A stretch of DNA of 64,000 nt from Colwellia sp. (GCA_020630795.1 JAHDIK010000008.1:62001-126000), one strand, 5' to 3'; counted from the stretch's first letter, positions 8,216-17,880 are shown. Notes: a model not told the origin generated them from the sequence alone. Translations and numbers: made by a program.

Positions 8216-8881
8216 ATGTCACTCAAATCAATTCTAGAGCAACGCTACTCTGCAAGGGCATATTCAAGTAAACCTGTTTCAGAAGAGGTTATTAAGGATA
8301 TTTTTTCTACGGCTCAGCGCTCTGCATCAAACTGTAACGTACAACCATGGCAAACATGTGTTGTGTCAGGTGAAACGAAAAACACGTTATCAAAAAAATT
8401 CATGGAACTTATCATGAGCGGAGCAAAACCAAATCCTGATTTCAATTGGGTTCCTCAGTATCAAGGACACCACAGAGATCGCCAGTTTGCATCCGCAAAT
8501 GCGTTGTATTCATCAATGGAAATACCACGAGAAGATAAACAAGCTCGTCAAATGGCGATGATACGTAATTGGCAATTTTTTGATGCTCCACACGTAGTGT
8601 TTTTTACTATGGACAAGTACTTGGATATTATGGGCGCGGTTGATTTAGGTATATACGCCCAAACAGTATCGTTATTACTACAAGAACAAGGAATTTCGAG
8701 TTGTATGCAAGGCGCGCTTGGTCAATTCCCAGATCCAATACGCACTGTATTAGATTTACCAGAAAAACGTGGTGTTTTATTTGGTATGTCTTTTGGTTAT
8801 GCCGATGAAGCTTCGCCAGTCAATAAAACCCGTACAGAACGTGAAAGCGTAAACACCTCGGTAAATTTCTATCATGAGTAA
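8216..8881 (+). CDS. Nitroreductase-family FMN oxidoreductase
   Basis: The 221-residue protein has the nitroreductase fold signature: an N-terminal EQRYSARAYSSKPVSEEVIKD, the FMN-binding SASNCNVQPWQTCVVSG, a central DLGIYAQTVSLLLQEQGISSCMQGAL, and the C-terminal GMSFGYADEASPVNKTRTERE. These homodimeric flavoenzymes use NAD(P)H to reduce nitro groups, quinones or other acceptors; the natural substrate is rarely known. It is cytosolic, diverges from the amidohydrolase unit, and is followed 138 bp later by a crotonase gene. A loose inverted repeat (GTTGTTA 8143-8149 / TAACAAC 8167-8173) lies just upstream. Confidence 0.92.
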   Translation: MSLKSILEQRYSARAYSSKPVSEEVIKDIFSTAQRSASNCNVQPWQTCVVSGETKNTLSKKFMELIMSGAKPNPDFNWVPQYQGHHRDRQFASANALYSSMEIPREDKQARQMAMIRNWQFFDAPHVVFFTMDKYLDIMGAVDLGIYAQTVSLLLQEQGISSCMQGALGQFPDPIRTVLDLPEKRGVLFGMSFGYADEASPVNKTRTERESVNTSVNFYHE

Positions 8882-9019
8882 AAATAAGCGACCTATTAAA
8901 ATCTTAGCTATTTTTATGTAAGAGAATTGCTATATCACAATGGCTAATATTGTTAATCGCGATATAAATATACGCCGAGCATCACGTAAGGTGCCATTTC
9001 TTCCAAAAAAGGTTAATAC

Positions 9020-9712
9020 ATGAACGTAATAAATATAGAAATCAATAATCAAATCGCAACGATAACGTTGAACAATGGCAAAGTTAACGCGATATCACAT
9101 GAAGTTATCGATGAACTACATGCCGCTCTTGACCAAGCAGAAAACGCAAAAGCAACTGTTATTCTAACGGGACAAGCAGGTATGTTTTCGGGTGGTTTCG
9201 ACCTAAAAACAATGACAAAAGGAACAGAATCTGCTGTTAAGCTCGTTAATGCAGGATCTTTATTAACTCGCAGAATGCTAGCATTTCCTTACCCTATCAT
9301 TGTTGCTTGTAGCGGACATGCAATAGCAAAAGGCGCATTCTTACTACTTAGTGCTGATTACCGAATAGGATGCAAAGGTAGCTTTAAAGTTGGGCTGAAT
9401 GAAGTTGCTATCGGCATGACAATGCACAGCGCCGGCATAGAAATGGCGCGAGGAAGAATCCCAATTAACTACTTAAATCGTTCCGTGTTAAATGCTGAAA
9501 TATTTGATCCTGAAACAGCTGTACTTGCTGGATTTTTAGATCAAGTAGTAGAGCCTACGCATTTGTTAGAAACCGCAACGGCAGTAGCCACGCAATTTCA
9601 AAACTTAAACATGAAAGCACACCACGAAACCAAGCTAAAAGAAAGAAAGCCACTGCTTGATGCGTTAGATGCCGCAATAGAAAAAGATTTAACAGACGTT
9701 AAATTTGGCTAA
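9020..9712 (+). CDS. Crotonase/enoyl-CoA hydratase-family protein
   Basis: At 230 residues this is a slightly short crotonase-fold enzyme. Visible are the N-terminal ATITLNNGKVNAISHEV, the first oxyanion-hole segment ILTGQAGMFSGGFDLK, and the second one CSGHAIAKGAFLLLSADYRIG, followed by FKVGLNEVAIGM. Crotonases hydrate, isomerise or hydrolyse acyl-CoA thioesters. The canonical catalytic glutamates cannot be placed with certainty by eye, so hydratase activity is not assured. It stands alone after the nitroreductase gene and is closed by a strong terminator. Confidence 0.9.
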   Translation: MNVINIEINNQIATITLNNGKVNAISHEVIDELHAALDQAENAKATVILTGQAGMFSGGFDLKTMTKGTESAVKLVNAGSLLTRRMLAFPYPIIVACSGHAIAKGAFLLLSADYRIGCKGSFKVGLNEVAIGMTMHSAGIEMARGRIPINYLNRSVLNAEIFDPETAVLAGFLDQVVEPTHLLETATAVATQFQNLNMKAHHETKLKERKPLLDALDAAIEKDLTDVKFG

Positions 9713-9755
9713 CCTTTTCATTATTATCTAAATAGCACCTATCGGTAATAATAGT

Positions 9756-9790
9756 AAAACCCAGTAACTTAGTACTGCTGGGTTTTAATC
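9756..9790 (+). terminator. Intrinsic terminator after crotonase gene
   Basis: A perfect 9-bp stem AAAACCCAG (9756-9764) / CTGGGTTTT (9778-9786) with a 13-nt loop, flanked by A and T runs, 44 bp after the crotonase stop. Confidence 0.85.
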
Positions 9791-9836
9791 TTTAAATCAA
9801 TACCTCAATCTCCAACTCTAAGTCCAATCGATTATC

Positions 9837-11300
9837 ATGAACCGTTTAACGCATTGCGTTAAATTGTTAATGAATCGATTCTTTAAATTGTGTAACCTAT
9901 CTTTAAATATAAAATCAAAAATTCATAAAAAATTAACGATAGAAGTTCTTGTGCTCTCAATTCCTGTTGAAACGTTCCAGTTTATACTCGCACCACTATT
10001 AACAGCGCAATTGCTGCTAATTGTATTGTGCTATTTTTCTATTTTCAGTCGCCACATACTAAAAGGCTTTGCTCTTCATGTTGTTTTTTTACTATCGTTT
10101 TTTGTTTTCCTACTTGGAAAAGCAATCCAATTTTATACGGATCCCCAAACTGAAATTTATATACTGTCCCTTCGCTTAATTGTTTTTTTAGGTTTAGGTT
10201 TGCCCTCGCTGATACTGCTGCTGTTCCAACAATGTGGCATAAAATTAACGATGGTAATCAAAAGTTCATTGTTTATTTGCTCATTATTACTTGCCGCTTT
10301 AGCAACTATTCTGCAAGACATAGCAAAGTTTAATGGATTAGTAAGTAAACAATTTGCAGAATCGCTTCCATTCACGGTAACGGATAACATATCGGTAGTT
10401 ATTTTAACAATCCACTTTACATTAATGCTGCTTCTACCCTGTTGCTTTTTACTATGGCGAGAGTACAGATCGAAACCAGATCCTATGTCAGTAGCATTCT
10501 TATTAGGTAGTTTAGCTATAGCCGTTTCACACTTGTTTAGTCATGCTGTTTTTCAAACCTATTGGCTGATTTATATCGCTTCAATTTTTACGACTCTTTG
10601 TTGGGCTTGGGCTGTTTTTTATGACGTAAAAAGAACACGTGGTCGAGCCTATGTTGTTAAAGATGAATTGTTAGGGTTACTGCATTCAGGGCGCTTTAAT
10701 AGCGATGGCGCAGAGCTTAATGCCTTGTTAAAAAAATTAGCAACAAGCGCAGAAGGCGACACCCAATTATATAAACTTCAAGTACGTGAAGTACTTACAA
10801 GGCTTGCTGAATTGAGTATCAGCGACGGTGCAAACAGTGAAAATATGCTCGCTGCCGCTAAACAAAGTTATCTCGCAATTGACAAGGTAACCAATGTTGA
10901 AGAGATCCTAGCTATTACAGAAAAAGAAACACGAGCGCTAGGACATATAATTACCGAACTACCAAGTCACCATTTATCCGTTGTCGCTAAAGCTAAAAAC
11001 TTTATTGAAAATAATCTTTCACAAGAATTAGATTTAAAATCGGTAGCTAAATATTGTGGGGTTAGTCAAAGCTACTTAATGCGATATTTTAAGCAAGAAA
11101 CACATCAAACCATCAATCAATTCATTACGAAAATTCGTATAGAAGCAGCAAAAAAATTACTAAAAACTAAAAGCATTACCGATGTCGCCTTCGAAGTAGG
11201 TTTTAATAATTCTAATTATTTCAGTACTGTATTTAAGAAAATAACAGGGAAAACACCCGGCCAATTTAAGCAACAACTTAATGAAGCCAACAATAAATAA
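9837..11300 (+). CDS. AraC-family regulator with membrane-embedded N-terminal domain
   Basis: The N-terminal half (about residues 45-265) consists of seven or so hydrophobic helices, followed by a linker and a C-terminal AraC/XylS domain (about 380-487) with both helix-turn-helices: LDLKSVAKYCGVSQSYLMRYFKQ and ITDVAFEVGFNNSNYFSTVFKKITGKTPGQFK. Membrane-bound AraC proteins of this layout are common in Alteromonadales and are thought to sense an envelope signal. The first 40 residues are basic with no good ribosome site; a GTG near 9951 just before the first helix is a plausible alternative start. It lies 169 bp upstream of the planctomycete-type redox cluster on the same strand and is the obvious candidate for its regulator, which is inference. 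Confidence 0.88.
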   Translation: MNRLTHCVKLLMNRFFKLCNLSLNIKSKIHKKLTIEVLVLSIPVETFQFILAPLLTAQLLLIVLCYFSIFSRHILKGFALHVVFLLSFFVFLLGKAIQFYTDPQTEIYILSLRLIVFLGLGLPSLILLLFQQCGIKLTMVIKSSLFICSLLLAALATILQDIAKFNGLVSKQFAESLPFTVTDNISVVILTIHFTLMLLLPCCFLLWREYRSKPDPMSVAFLLGSLAIAVSHLFSHAVFQTYWLIYIASIFTTLCWAWAVFYDVKRTRGRAYVVKDELLGLLHSGRFNSDGAELNALLKKLATSAEGDTQLYKLQVREVLTRLAELSISDGANSENMLAAAKQSYLAIDKVTNVEEILAITEKETRALGHIITELPSHHLSVVAKAKNFIENNLSQELDLKSVAKYCGVSQSYLMRYFKQETHQTINQFITKIRIEAAKKLLKTKSITDVAFEVGFNNSNYFSTVFKKITGKTPGQFKQQLNEANNK

Positions 11301-11469
11301 CATTTCGCCCACAATCTAACATTATGTTTTATATATAAATATCATTTTTTATAGTTGACAAAATTACATTTTAAAGGTTGTTTAAATACCGCTAGCGTAC
11401 ATTTTACCTCTATCCATTTATATAATAATAAACGTCCATCAAAATATGGATTCGGTGAGGTTTTTTTTA

Positions 11470-14400
11470 ATGTCTTTTATTAGTCTAAGTAGGCAAGTCT
11501 TAAAAAAATGTTATTTCGGCTTTTTCATTATTTTTCTATTGTTCGCTTCAGGCTGTTCTGACAAATCAAGTGATAAAAATAAGTACACAACCGAAGATTT
11601 AGTAAGTTTCAATGAAGATATTCGCCCAATTTTAAATAAAAACTGTACCGGTTGTCATGGCGGAGTTACCAAACAAGGTGGTATTTCTTACATATACCGC
11701 GAAGAAGCGTTAGGTCGCGGAAATTCTGGTCGATTAAACGTTGTACCGGGTAACGCCAAAGCGTCAGAATTGTTTCAGCGTATTACATCAAAAGACACTG
11801 CCCGACGCATGCCTTATCAAAAGCCAGCTCTCAGTCAGTCAGACATAGATTTACTGGCTAAATGGATAGATCAAGGTGCGCACTGGGAAGAACACTGGGC
11901 ATTCGTCAAACCAACAAAAAAAGACTTACCAATAACAGACGGCTGGGGTGAAAATCCCATCGACAACTTCGTTTGGCAAAAAATGCAAGAGAAGGGTTTA
12001 TCGCCATCAGCGCCTGCAACCGCTGAACAATGGCTAAGACGCGTTAGTTTAGACCTTATAGGTATTCAACCTTCAATCGAAGAGTTAGAAGCTTTTCAGG
12101 CGTCTCTCAAAACAAATAAATGGCAAGACGTATACTCAACTCAAGTAGATCGTTTATTAGCTAAACCACAATACGGTGAACGCTGGACAAGCCCTTGGTT
12201 AGATATTGCGAGGTATGCAGACTCAAAGGGATATGAAAAAGATAATCACTGGGACGTTTGGTTATATCGAGATTGGCTGATTAACGCCCTCAACGACGAT
12301 TTACCTTACGACCAGTTTGTGATTAAACAGTTAGCTGGTGACTTATTACCTAACCCAACATTCGACGATTATATTGCCACTATTTTCCACCGTTTAACTC
12401 AAGAAAACGACGAAGGTGGTACAGACGATGAAGAGTTTCGAATTTATGCAACTATGGATCGCAATGCTACAACGTGGTCGGCGTTAAATGGGTTAACAAT
12501 GCATTGTGTGCAATGTCATGATCATCCTTATGATCCAATACCCAAAAAAAATTATTACCAAAGCTTAGCGTTTTTTAACACCACACAAGACGCGGATAAA
12601 GACAGTTCAGCCCCCGTATTACGTTTTGTTCAAGACAAAGAGAAAAATAAAGCGCTGTTTGAAAAACAACAACGTAAAACACAGTCAGAAAAATCCTTAA
12701 CTCAAAAAGGCATAGAGCTTACTGACAATCTTAATTGGCAAAAATTAAAGATTGCTGATGCTGAAGCAAACTTTAAATCGGCGGCTACAACCAACTTAAA
12801 ATACAAAGAAAAAGTATGGTTAAATTTATCGGCATTTGACCGCGCGCAAATAAAGTACTGTTACGACAAGGCGCAAGCAAAAGAAAAAGAGTTACCTGCG
12901 CCTGAAAAGCCACTCGCTAATATTGATGACGACTATTGTTATAAACGATATTTATGGAGTACCCGTTGGATTTACGACGGTTATATAAAAGCGCAAGAAT
13001 GGCAAGAAAAAAACAACAAACAAGAAGAACCTGCCACACAATTAGCATTGGTTGATGGACAATTTCATGATGCGTCGTTAGAGCTACCAGCACGCAGCGA
13101 CTACATTTTTACTACGGCGGCATTTACAAAGCCTCAAAAAATTTCTGCATTCAAGTTTACAGTTAACCCCTTAGACATCGAAGCAGCCCGACATACACCA
13201 CAAGATGGCTTTTCGATTGACCGTTTAAAAGTCGAAATCATTAAAGGGGATGGACGAAAAGTTCCGGTATCTATTTCTCATTTTGTACCAAGCAACTTAC
13301 AAGGTATTGAGCAAATTGCGACAACAAAAAATAAATACGCAGAAAAAGAGTTTCCGCTAAGTACAGAATGGTATAACGGGCTTGTTACCCATCGCATATT
13401 TAAACCGATAGATGTTGTTGCCATATTAAACAAACCGTTAAAACTAACTACAGCAGACAAATTACAGGTTAGCGCATTACAACTACAAATAAACCAGCCA
13501 CGCATTGGTAAGCCTTATTATTTAAGAGGCTTTACCATCAGTTCGACGGAAGCGATAAACAACGAAAACACCGGTTATTTAGAGCAACTTAAACATTACC
13601 AGCAACTACTTTTGGAAATTGCTGCGTATAAAGGTAAAGCAACCCCCATAATGCGAGAGCAACTCCCGCACGAAAGGCGTATGTTGAGAGAATTTGAGCG
13701 TGGAAATTTAACGGTAAAAATGGCAGGAGATATTCACGCCGACACGCCTGATATTTTACCTGCGATGTTAAAACAATCGACACCTTCAAACCGTCTTGAT
13801 TTCGCAAAATGGTTTTTTGATGACGAACAGCCGTTAACAGCACGTGTTGCAGTAAATAGGTATTGGCATCAACTCTTTGGTCGCGGCTTAGCACCAACAA
13901 TTGAAGACTTTGGTGGTGCAGGTGAATTACCCAGTCATTTAGCCCTACTTGACTGGTTAGCAGTTCATTATCAACAAGAATTAACATGGCAAACAAAGCC
14001 TCTTTTAAAAATGATGGTGTTGTCTGCAACATATATGCAGTCTGCCCAAACTACCGCTCAGTCAATAGAAAACGATCCGCATAACGTGTGGCTATCTCGA
14101 GGACCTCGTCAACGCCTAACCGCTGAAATGGTAAGAGATCAGGCACTGCAAGCATCTGGATTGCTATCAACTAAAATGGGTGGAAAACCCGTTATGCCTC
14201 CCCAACCTGACGGCGTTTGGCAAGTGGTATATAACAATCAAAAGTGGATTAACGCGAAAGGCGACAACCGTTATCGTAGAGCCGTATATACATACATGAA
14301 ACGCAGTTCCCCTTATCCAAGCTTTCAAACATTCGATGATGTAGGACATGTTGTTAGTACAGTACGCAGAACACCTACCAACACGCCATTGCAGGCGCTT

Positions 14401-14673
14401 ATTACACTAAACGATACTGTTTATTTTGAAGCCGCTGAAGCGCTAGGAAAAATAATGTTTGAAGCGAGTAAACACCATGGTTTTGAACACGCTATTCACC
14501 AAGGGTTTAAACGTATCATTTTAAGACCAGCCGACAGTCACGAAGTAACACAATTTAAAGGCGCTTTTGACAACGCACTCAATATTAATAAAGAAGGCAA
14601 ACAAGAAGAAATAAAAGCATGGACAGATATTGCGTCTGCAATGCTGAATATGCATGCAAGTATGGTGAGGTAA
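11470..14673 (+). CDS. PSCyt1-DUF1549-DUF1553 (PSD1) lipoprotein, planctomycete-type
   Basis: A large exported protein of 1,067 residues. The N-terminus carries a hydrophobic segment and the lipobox FASGC (Cys29), so it should be a lipoprotein. Next come a planctomycete cytochrome c domain (FNEDIRPILNKNCTGCHGG, heme site C59-x-x-C62-H63), DUF1549 (about 150-360), which ends in a second CxxCH (C346-C349-H350, HCVQCHDHPYDPI), a long middle region, and DUF1553 (about 775-1045, SNRLDFAKWFF...ARVAVNRYWHQLFGRGL). The domain order is that of the PSD1 proteins abundant in Planctomycetes; their biochemical role is unknown. I prefer ATG 11470, behind GTGAGG, over ATG 11446. The stop is 2 bp before the DUF1501 start, so the two are translationally coupled. 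Confidence 0.92.
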   Translation: MSFISLSRQVLKKCYFGFFIIFLLFASGCSDKSSDKNKYTTEDLVSFNEDIRPILNKNCTGCHGGVTKQGGISYIYREEALGRGNSGRLNVVPGNAKASELFQRITSKDTARRMPYQKPALSQSDIDLLAKWIDQGAHWEEHWAFVKPTKKDLPITDGWGENPIDNFVWQKMQEKGLSPSAPATAEQWLRRVSLDLIGIQPSIEELEAFQASLKTNKWQDVYSTQVDRLLAKPQYGERWTSPWLDIARYADSKGYEKDNHWDVWLYRDWLINALNDDLPYDQFVIKQLAGDLLPNPTFDDYIATIFHRLTQENDEGGTDDEEFRIYATMDRNATTWSALNGLTMHCVQCHDHPYDPIPKKNYYQSLAFFNTTQDADKDSSAPVLRFVQDKEKNKALFEKQQRKTQSEKSLTQKGIELTDNLNWQKLKIADAEANFKSAATTNLKYKEKVWLNLSAFDRAQIKYCYDKAQAKEKELPAPEKPLANIDDDYCYKRYLWSTRWIYDGYIKAQEWQEKNNKQEEPATQLALVDGQFHDASLELPARSDYIFTTAAFTKPQKISAFKFTVNPLDIEAARHTPQDGFSIDRLKVEIIKGDGRKVPVSISHFVPSNLQGIEQIATTKNKYAEKEFPLSTEWYNGLVTHRIFKPIDVVAILNKPLKLTTADKLQVSALQLQINQPRIGKPYYLRGFTISSTEAINNENTGYLEQLKHYQQLLLEIAAYKGKATPIMREQLPHERRMLREFERGNLTVKMAGDIHADTPDILPAMLKQSTPSNRLDFAKWFFDDEQPLTARVAVNRYWHQLFGRGLAPTIEDFGGAGELPSHLALLDWLAVHYQQELTWQTKPLLKMMVLSATYMQSAQTTAQSIENDPHNVWLSRGPRQRLTAEMVRDQALQASGLLSTKMGGKPVMPPQPDGVWQVVYNNQKWINAKGDNRYRRAVYTYMKRSSPYPSFQTFDDVGHVVSTVRRTPTNTPLQALITLNDTVYFEAAEALGKIMFEASKHHGFEHAIHQGFKRIILRPADSHEVTQFKGAFDNALNINKEGKQEEIKAWTDIASAMLNMHASMVR

Positions 14674-14675
14674 CG

Positions 14676-16181
14676 ATGAACATTAAACAACACAATGAAT
14701 TAATTAGAGCGAAGCTCGCTCAATTGCAGTCGCAAACTCGCCGCAACTTTTTAAAAGGAAGCGCAGGCCTTGGTGCTAGTGTTTTTATGGCGCAAATGGG
14801 GTTAAGTGGATCCGCAAATGCCGCCGGTCAACGATTAGATTTTACACGACCACCTACAAGCCCATTATCGCCCTTACCTCCTCAGTTTGCTCCTCGCGCA
14901 AAGCGCGTGATTTACATGCACCTAGCGGGTGGACTTAGCCAATTGGAATTGTTCGATCACAAACCAGAACTCACTAAATATGATGGAAAAGAATGCCCTG
15001 ATTCATTTTTAGAAGGGAAAAAGTTTGCGTTTATTTCGGGTAAGCCCAAGCTCATGGGATCTTTGTATCCATTTAAACAACATGGAGAGAGTGGTGCTTG
15101 GATGTCGGATCGGATGCCAAATATCGCTAAGCATGTTGACGATATTTGTTTTATTAAGTCTATGCATTGTGACCAATTTAATCATGCGCCAGCGCAAATA
15201 TTAATGCAAACGGGCTCTAGCCAACTTGGCCATGCATCTTTAGGGGCTTGGACAACGTACGGTTTAGGAACAGAAAATCAAAACTTACCGGGTTACGTTG
15301 TTTTAGGTTCTGGCGGAGCGATTCCATCTGGCGGAAAAGCACTTTGGAGTTCAGGATATTTACCAAGCGTATATCAAGGTGTACATTGTCGTTCAGAAGG
15401 TGAACCTGTGCTTTACTTAAATAACCCTAAAGGTGTGAGCCGAAGCGCGAGACGCAATGTATTAGATTTACTAAAAAGTTTAAACAATAAAGATTACAGC
15501 GAGTTTCACGATCCTGAAAATATTACGCGCGCTGCCCAATACGAAATGGCTTATCGTATGCAACTTGAGGCTACCGACGCGTTTGACATAAAACAAGAAA
15601 GCCAAGGAATGAGAGAGCGCTACGGTGTAACCGACGGAAAAGCGAGTTTCGCCAATAACTGTTTAGTTGCTCGACGTTTATTAGAGCGTGGAACTCGATT
15701 TGTACAGTTATTTGATTATGGTTGGGACTCACATGGTTCTCGCGCAGCAAACTCACTCAACTTTGGTTTTAAAGACAAATGTAAAGAAGTTGACCAACCT
15801 GTTGCTGCGTTATTATCAGACTTAAAATCCTCTGGCATGTTAGACGACACTCTTGTTGTATTTACAGGCGAGTTTGGCAGAACGCCTATGCAAGAAAACA
15901 GAAACCCCAACGAGCAAGTATTTAAAGGCCGAGACCATCAACCTTCTGCATTTACCACATGGGTTGCTGGAGGCGGAATTAAAGGAGGCTATAGCCATGG
16001 AGAAACAGACGAGTTTGGGTTAGACATTGTTAAGGATCCGGTTTCTATTCAAGATTTTCATGCAACCATTTTGTATTTATTGGGTTTTGACTATCACGCC
16101 TTGAGTTACTCCTTTCAAGGCTTAGATCAGCGCCTCACGAATGTACATAAATGTCGTGTTGTTTCTCAAATACTAGCGTAG
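14676..16181 (+). CDS. DUF1501 protein, Tat-exported, alkaline-phosphatase/sulfatase-like fold
   Basis: DUF1501 proteins belong to the alkaline-phosphatase/sulfatase-like superfamily and almost always accompany PSD1 proteins. The N-terminus has a twin-arginine signal (QTRRNFLKGSAGLGASVF, residues about 20-38, ending near SANA), so the protein is folded before export and may bind a cofactor or metal. Family blocks include RVIYMHLAGGLSQLELFDHKP, FNHAPAQILMQTGS, FVQLFDYGWDSHG, VVFTGEFGRTPMQ and GRDHQPSAFTTWVAGGG; the Asp/His residues in these are the likely metal ligands. The frame is open from 14619, but the ATG at 14676, just after the previous stop, gives a proper Tat leader and 501 residues. 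No member of the family has a firmly established reaction that I can cite. Confidence 0.93.
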   Translation: MNIKQHNELIRAKLAQLQSQTRRNFLKGSAGLGASVFMAQMGLSGSANAAGQRLDFTRPPTSPLSPLPPQFAPRAKRVIYMHLAGGLSQLELFDHKPELTKYDGKECPDSFLEGKKFAFISGKPKLMGSLYPFKQHGESGAWMSDRMPNIAKHVDDICFIKSMHCDQFNHAPAQILMQTGSSQLGHASLGAWTTYGLGTENQNLPGYVVLGSGGAIPSGGKALWSSGYLPSVYQGVHCRSEGEPVLYLNNPKGVSRSARRNVLDLLKSLNNKDYSEFHDPENITRAAQYEMAYRMQLEATDAFDIKQESQGMRERYGVTDGKASFANNCLVARRLLERGTRFVQLFDYGWDSHGSRAANSLNFGFKDKCKEVDQPVAALLSDLKSSGMLDDTLVVFTGEFGRTPMQENRNPNEQVFKGRDHQPSAFTTWVAGGGIKGGYSHGETDEFGLDIVKDPVSIQDFHATILYLLGFDYHALSYSFQGLDQRLTNVHKCRVVSQILA

Positions 16182-16197
16182 TGGTTGCAGGCTATTC

Positions 16198-17154
16198 ATG
16201 ACTATAGTTTCAAATAAAAAAGTGTCGCTATCTGCGCCTCAATATTTTCTAATCACAGCTATAGCGTCGCTGGGTTTAGCGTTGTTATGGTTTTTCTCAA
16301 ATCCAATTTTAGTGCAAAAAACTAAAGTCTCGATAGGGTTAACTCCTTCCTTAGAGGCTGACGATAACTCATTTTATCAACAACGTGTTCAACTGGTACT
16401 TGATAAATATTGTGTTGATTGCCACAACGAAGAAAAAACTAAGGGTAAGCTAAGATTAGACGCTTTTGCTTTTACTCGATATAGCGGAAAAAGCGGCCAT
16501 ACTGTTGTGCCTGGAGATCCAGATAAAAGCGAATTACTCAAGAGAATGCTGTTACCCGATGACGATAAACGCTTAATGCCACCATTAGGCTGGAAGCATC
16601 CAACATCAGACGAACTTGAAGTTATAAGAATGTGGATAAACAAGAAAGCGTCAAACAGCTTATCTGCTAGTGCATTTGCCAATGCGCCAGATTTAATCAA
16701 AGAAGTTGAAATACCGCTAATCGATTCAGCGCAAGTCGCAACGCTTCGGTCACCTATTTTATCTTCGGTAGATAAGATAAACGCCCTCTACCCTTATGCC
16801 TTAAGCTTTGTTTCACGCGGCAGCAGCCATTTAAACTTTACTAATGTTTCTACTAAAAAAACCTTTGAAGATGACGATTTAGTCAACTTACTACCTGTAG
16901 CTAGCAATATAGAGTCTATTTACTTACGTAATACAAAACTTAGCGACAAGTCTTTAGATATGGTTGCACAAATGAACAATGTAAATGAGCTTTATATTGT
17001 AGGTTCTAACTATACCGCTAATGGATTGATTAGACTTATTAATGAACTACCAAATCTAGTTAGATTAACGCTAGATACTTCTCAACTAAATGATCCAATT
17101 AAACAATTGTGCGCAGATAAAAAAATTAAACTCAGTGGAGTTAATCGTGGATAA
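16198..17154 (+). CDS. Membrane-anchored planctomycete-type cytochrome c with leucine-rich repeats
   Basis: The 318-residue protein has one N-terminal membrane helix (about 17-36), then a planctomycete cytochrome c domain with a single heme site YCVDCHNEE (C72-x-x-C75-H76) and the typical GKLRLDAF...VVPGDPDKSELLKRMLLPDDDKRLMPP. The C-terminal third (about 225-310) contains leucine-rich-repeat-like units (IESIYLRNTKLSDKSLDMVAQ, VNELYIVGSNYTANGLIRL, LVRLTLDTSQL), a combination best known from Planctomycetes. It should face the periplasm and could pass electrons between the b561 protein and the PSD1 lipoprotein. It lies 16 bp after the DUF1501 gene, and its last codons overlap the b561 start. 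Confidence 0.88.
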   Translation: MTIVSNKKVSLSAPQYFLITAIASLGLALLWFFSNPILVQKTKVSIGLTPSLEADDNSFYQQRVQLVLDKYCVDCHNEEKTKGKLRLDAFAFTRYSGKSGHTVVPGDPDKSELLKRMLLPDDDKRLMPPLGWKHPTSDELEVIRMWINKKASNSLSASAFANAPDLIKEVEIPLIDSAQVATLRSPILSSVDKINALYPYALSFVSRGSSHLNFTNVSTKKTFEDDDLVNLLPVASNIESIYLRNTKLSDKSLDMVAQMNNVNELYIVGSNYTANGLIRLINELPNLVRLTLDTSQLNDPIKQLCADKKIKLSGVNRG

Positions 17155-17857
17155 TTCATCAAACGCAGAAAACTCAGAAAATTCATCTCAAATTAAAGTG
17201 TGGGACTTTCCTACTCGCTTTTTTCACTGGAGCTTAGTGATAGCTTTAGCGCTATGTTGGCTGAGTATAGATATGCGTTGGCTAACGGTTCACCAATATT
17301 CAGGCATGTACATACTGTTGTTATTAGTGTTTCGTATTATCTGGGGTGTTATTGGCGCAAAAACAGCGAGATTTGTCGACTTTATTACTTGGCCATGGCA
17401 CGCGTTTAAATATTTAAAAAGATCATTGTCTGGTACTAACGAATATCATGCAGGACACAATCCAGCTGGTGGCTGGATGGTTGTTGCCATGCTGATTTTA
17501 TTAATAGCGCAAGTATTAAGTGGATTGTTTGCAAACGATGATATTGGTTTTTCAGGCCCTCTTGCTGACTTTGTAACAAAAGAAAGCTCTGACTGGGCGA
17601 CACAAATTCACAGCCTTTTTTTTGACGGGTTGTTACTCTTAACTTGGCTACATATAATTGCTGTATTTTTCTACTACTTAGTTAAACTACAAAATTTAAT
17701 CCGTGCCATGATTACTGGTTACAAACCTTCTGCACAAGTTGGCAACCACCAGCTGTTCTTTGTAACGAAAATTAGAACTGTATTAGGTATTGCTATAGCA
17801 TTAACGACGACACTTGTTGTTTTCAACTGGCAATTTATAACAATGTTATTGAATTAA
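17147..17857 (+). CDS. Cytochrome b561-type membrane protein (cytochrome b/b6 domain)
   Basis: This is a four- to five-helix diheme b-type cytochrome of the hydrogenase/b561 family. The start of the domain, KVWDFPTRFFHWSLV, is the family hallmark with one heme-ligand His; others are available in VHQYSGMY and at IHSLFFDGLLLLTWLHIIAVFF. Such proteins exchange electrons between membrane quinones and periplasmic or membrane partners. The frame is open from 17090, but the GTG at 17147 has GGAG 8 nt upstream and overlaps the previous gene by 8 bp, so I place the start there (236 aa). Within this cluster it is the probable link of the c-type cytochromes to the quinone pool, which is inference from context. 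Confidence 0.88.
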   Translation: MDNSSNAENSENSSQIKVWDFPTRFFHWSLVIALALCWLSIDMRWLTVHQYSGMYILLLLVFRIIWGVIGAKTARFVDFITWPWHAFKYLKRSLSGTNEYHAGHNPAGGWMVVAMLILLIAQVLSGLFANDDIGFSGPLADFVTKESSDWATQIHSLFFDGLLLLTWLHIIAVFFYYLVKLQNLIRAMITGYKPSAQVGNHQLFFVTKIRTVLGIAIALTTTLVVFNWQFITMLLN

Positions 17858-17880
17858 AACGAACGATCCGAGCAGCTATA

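Noticed and set aside
13589-14032. 147-codon minus-strand frame
   Set aside because: Antisense to the DUF1553 domain of the PSD1 gene, no ribosome site, no recognisable protein.
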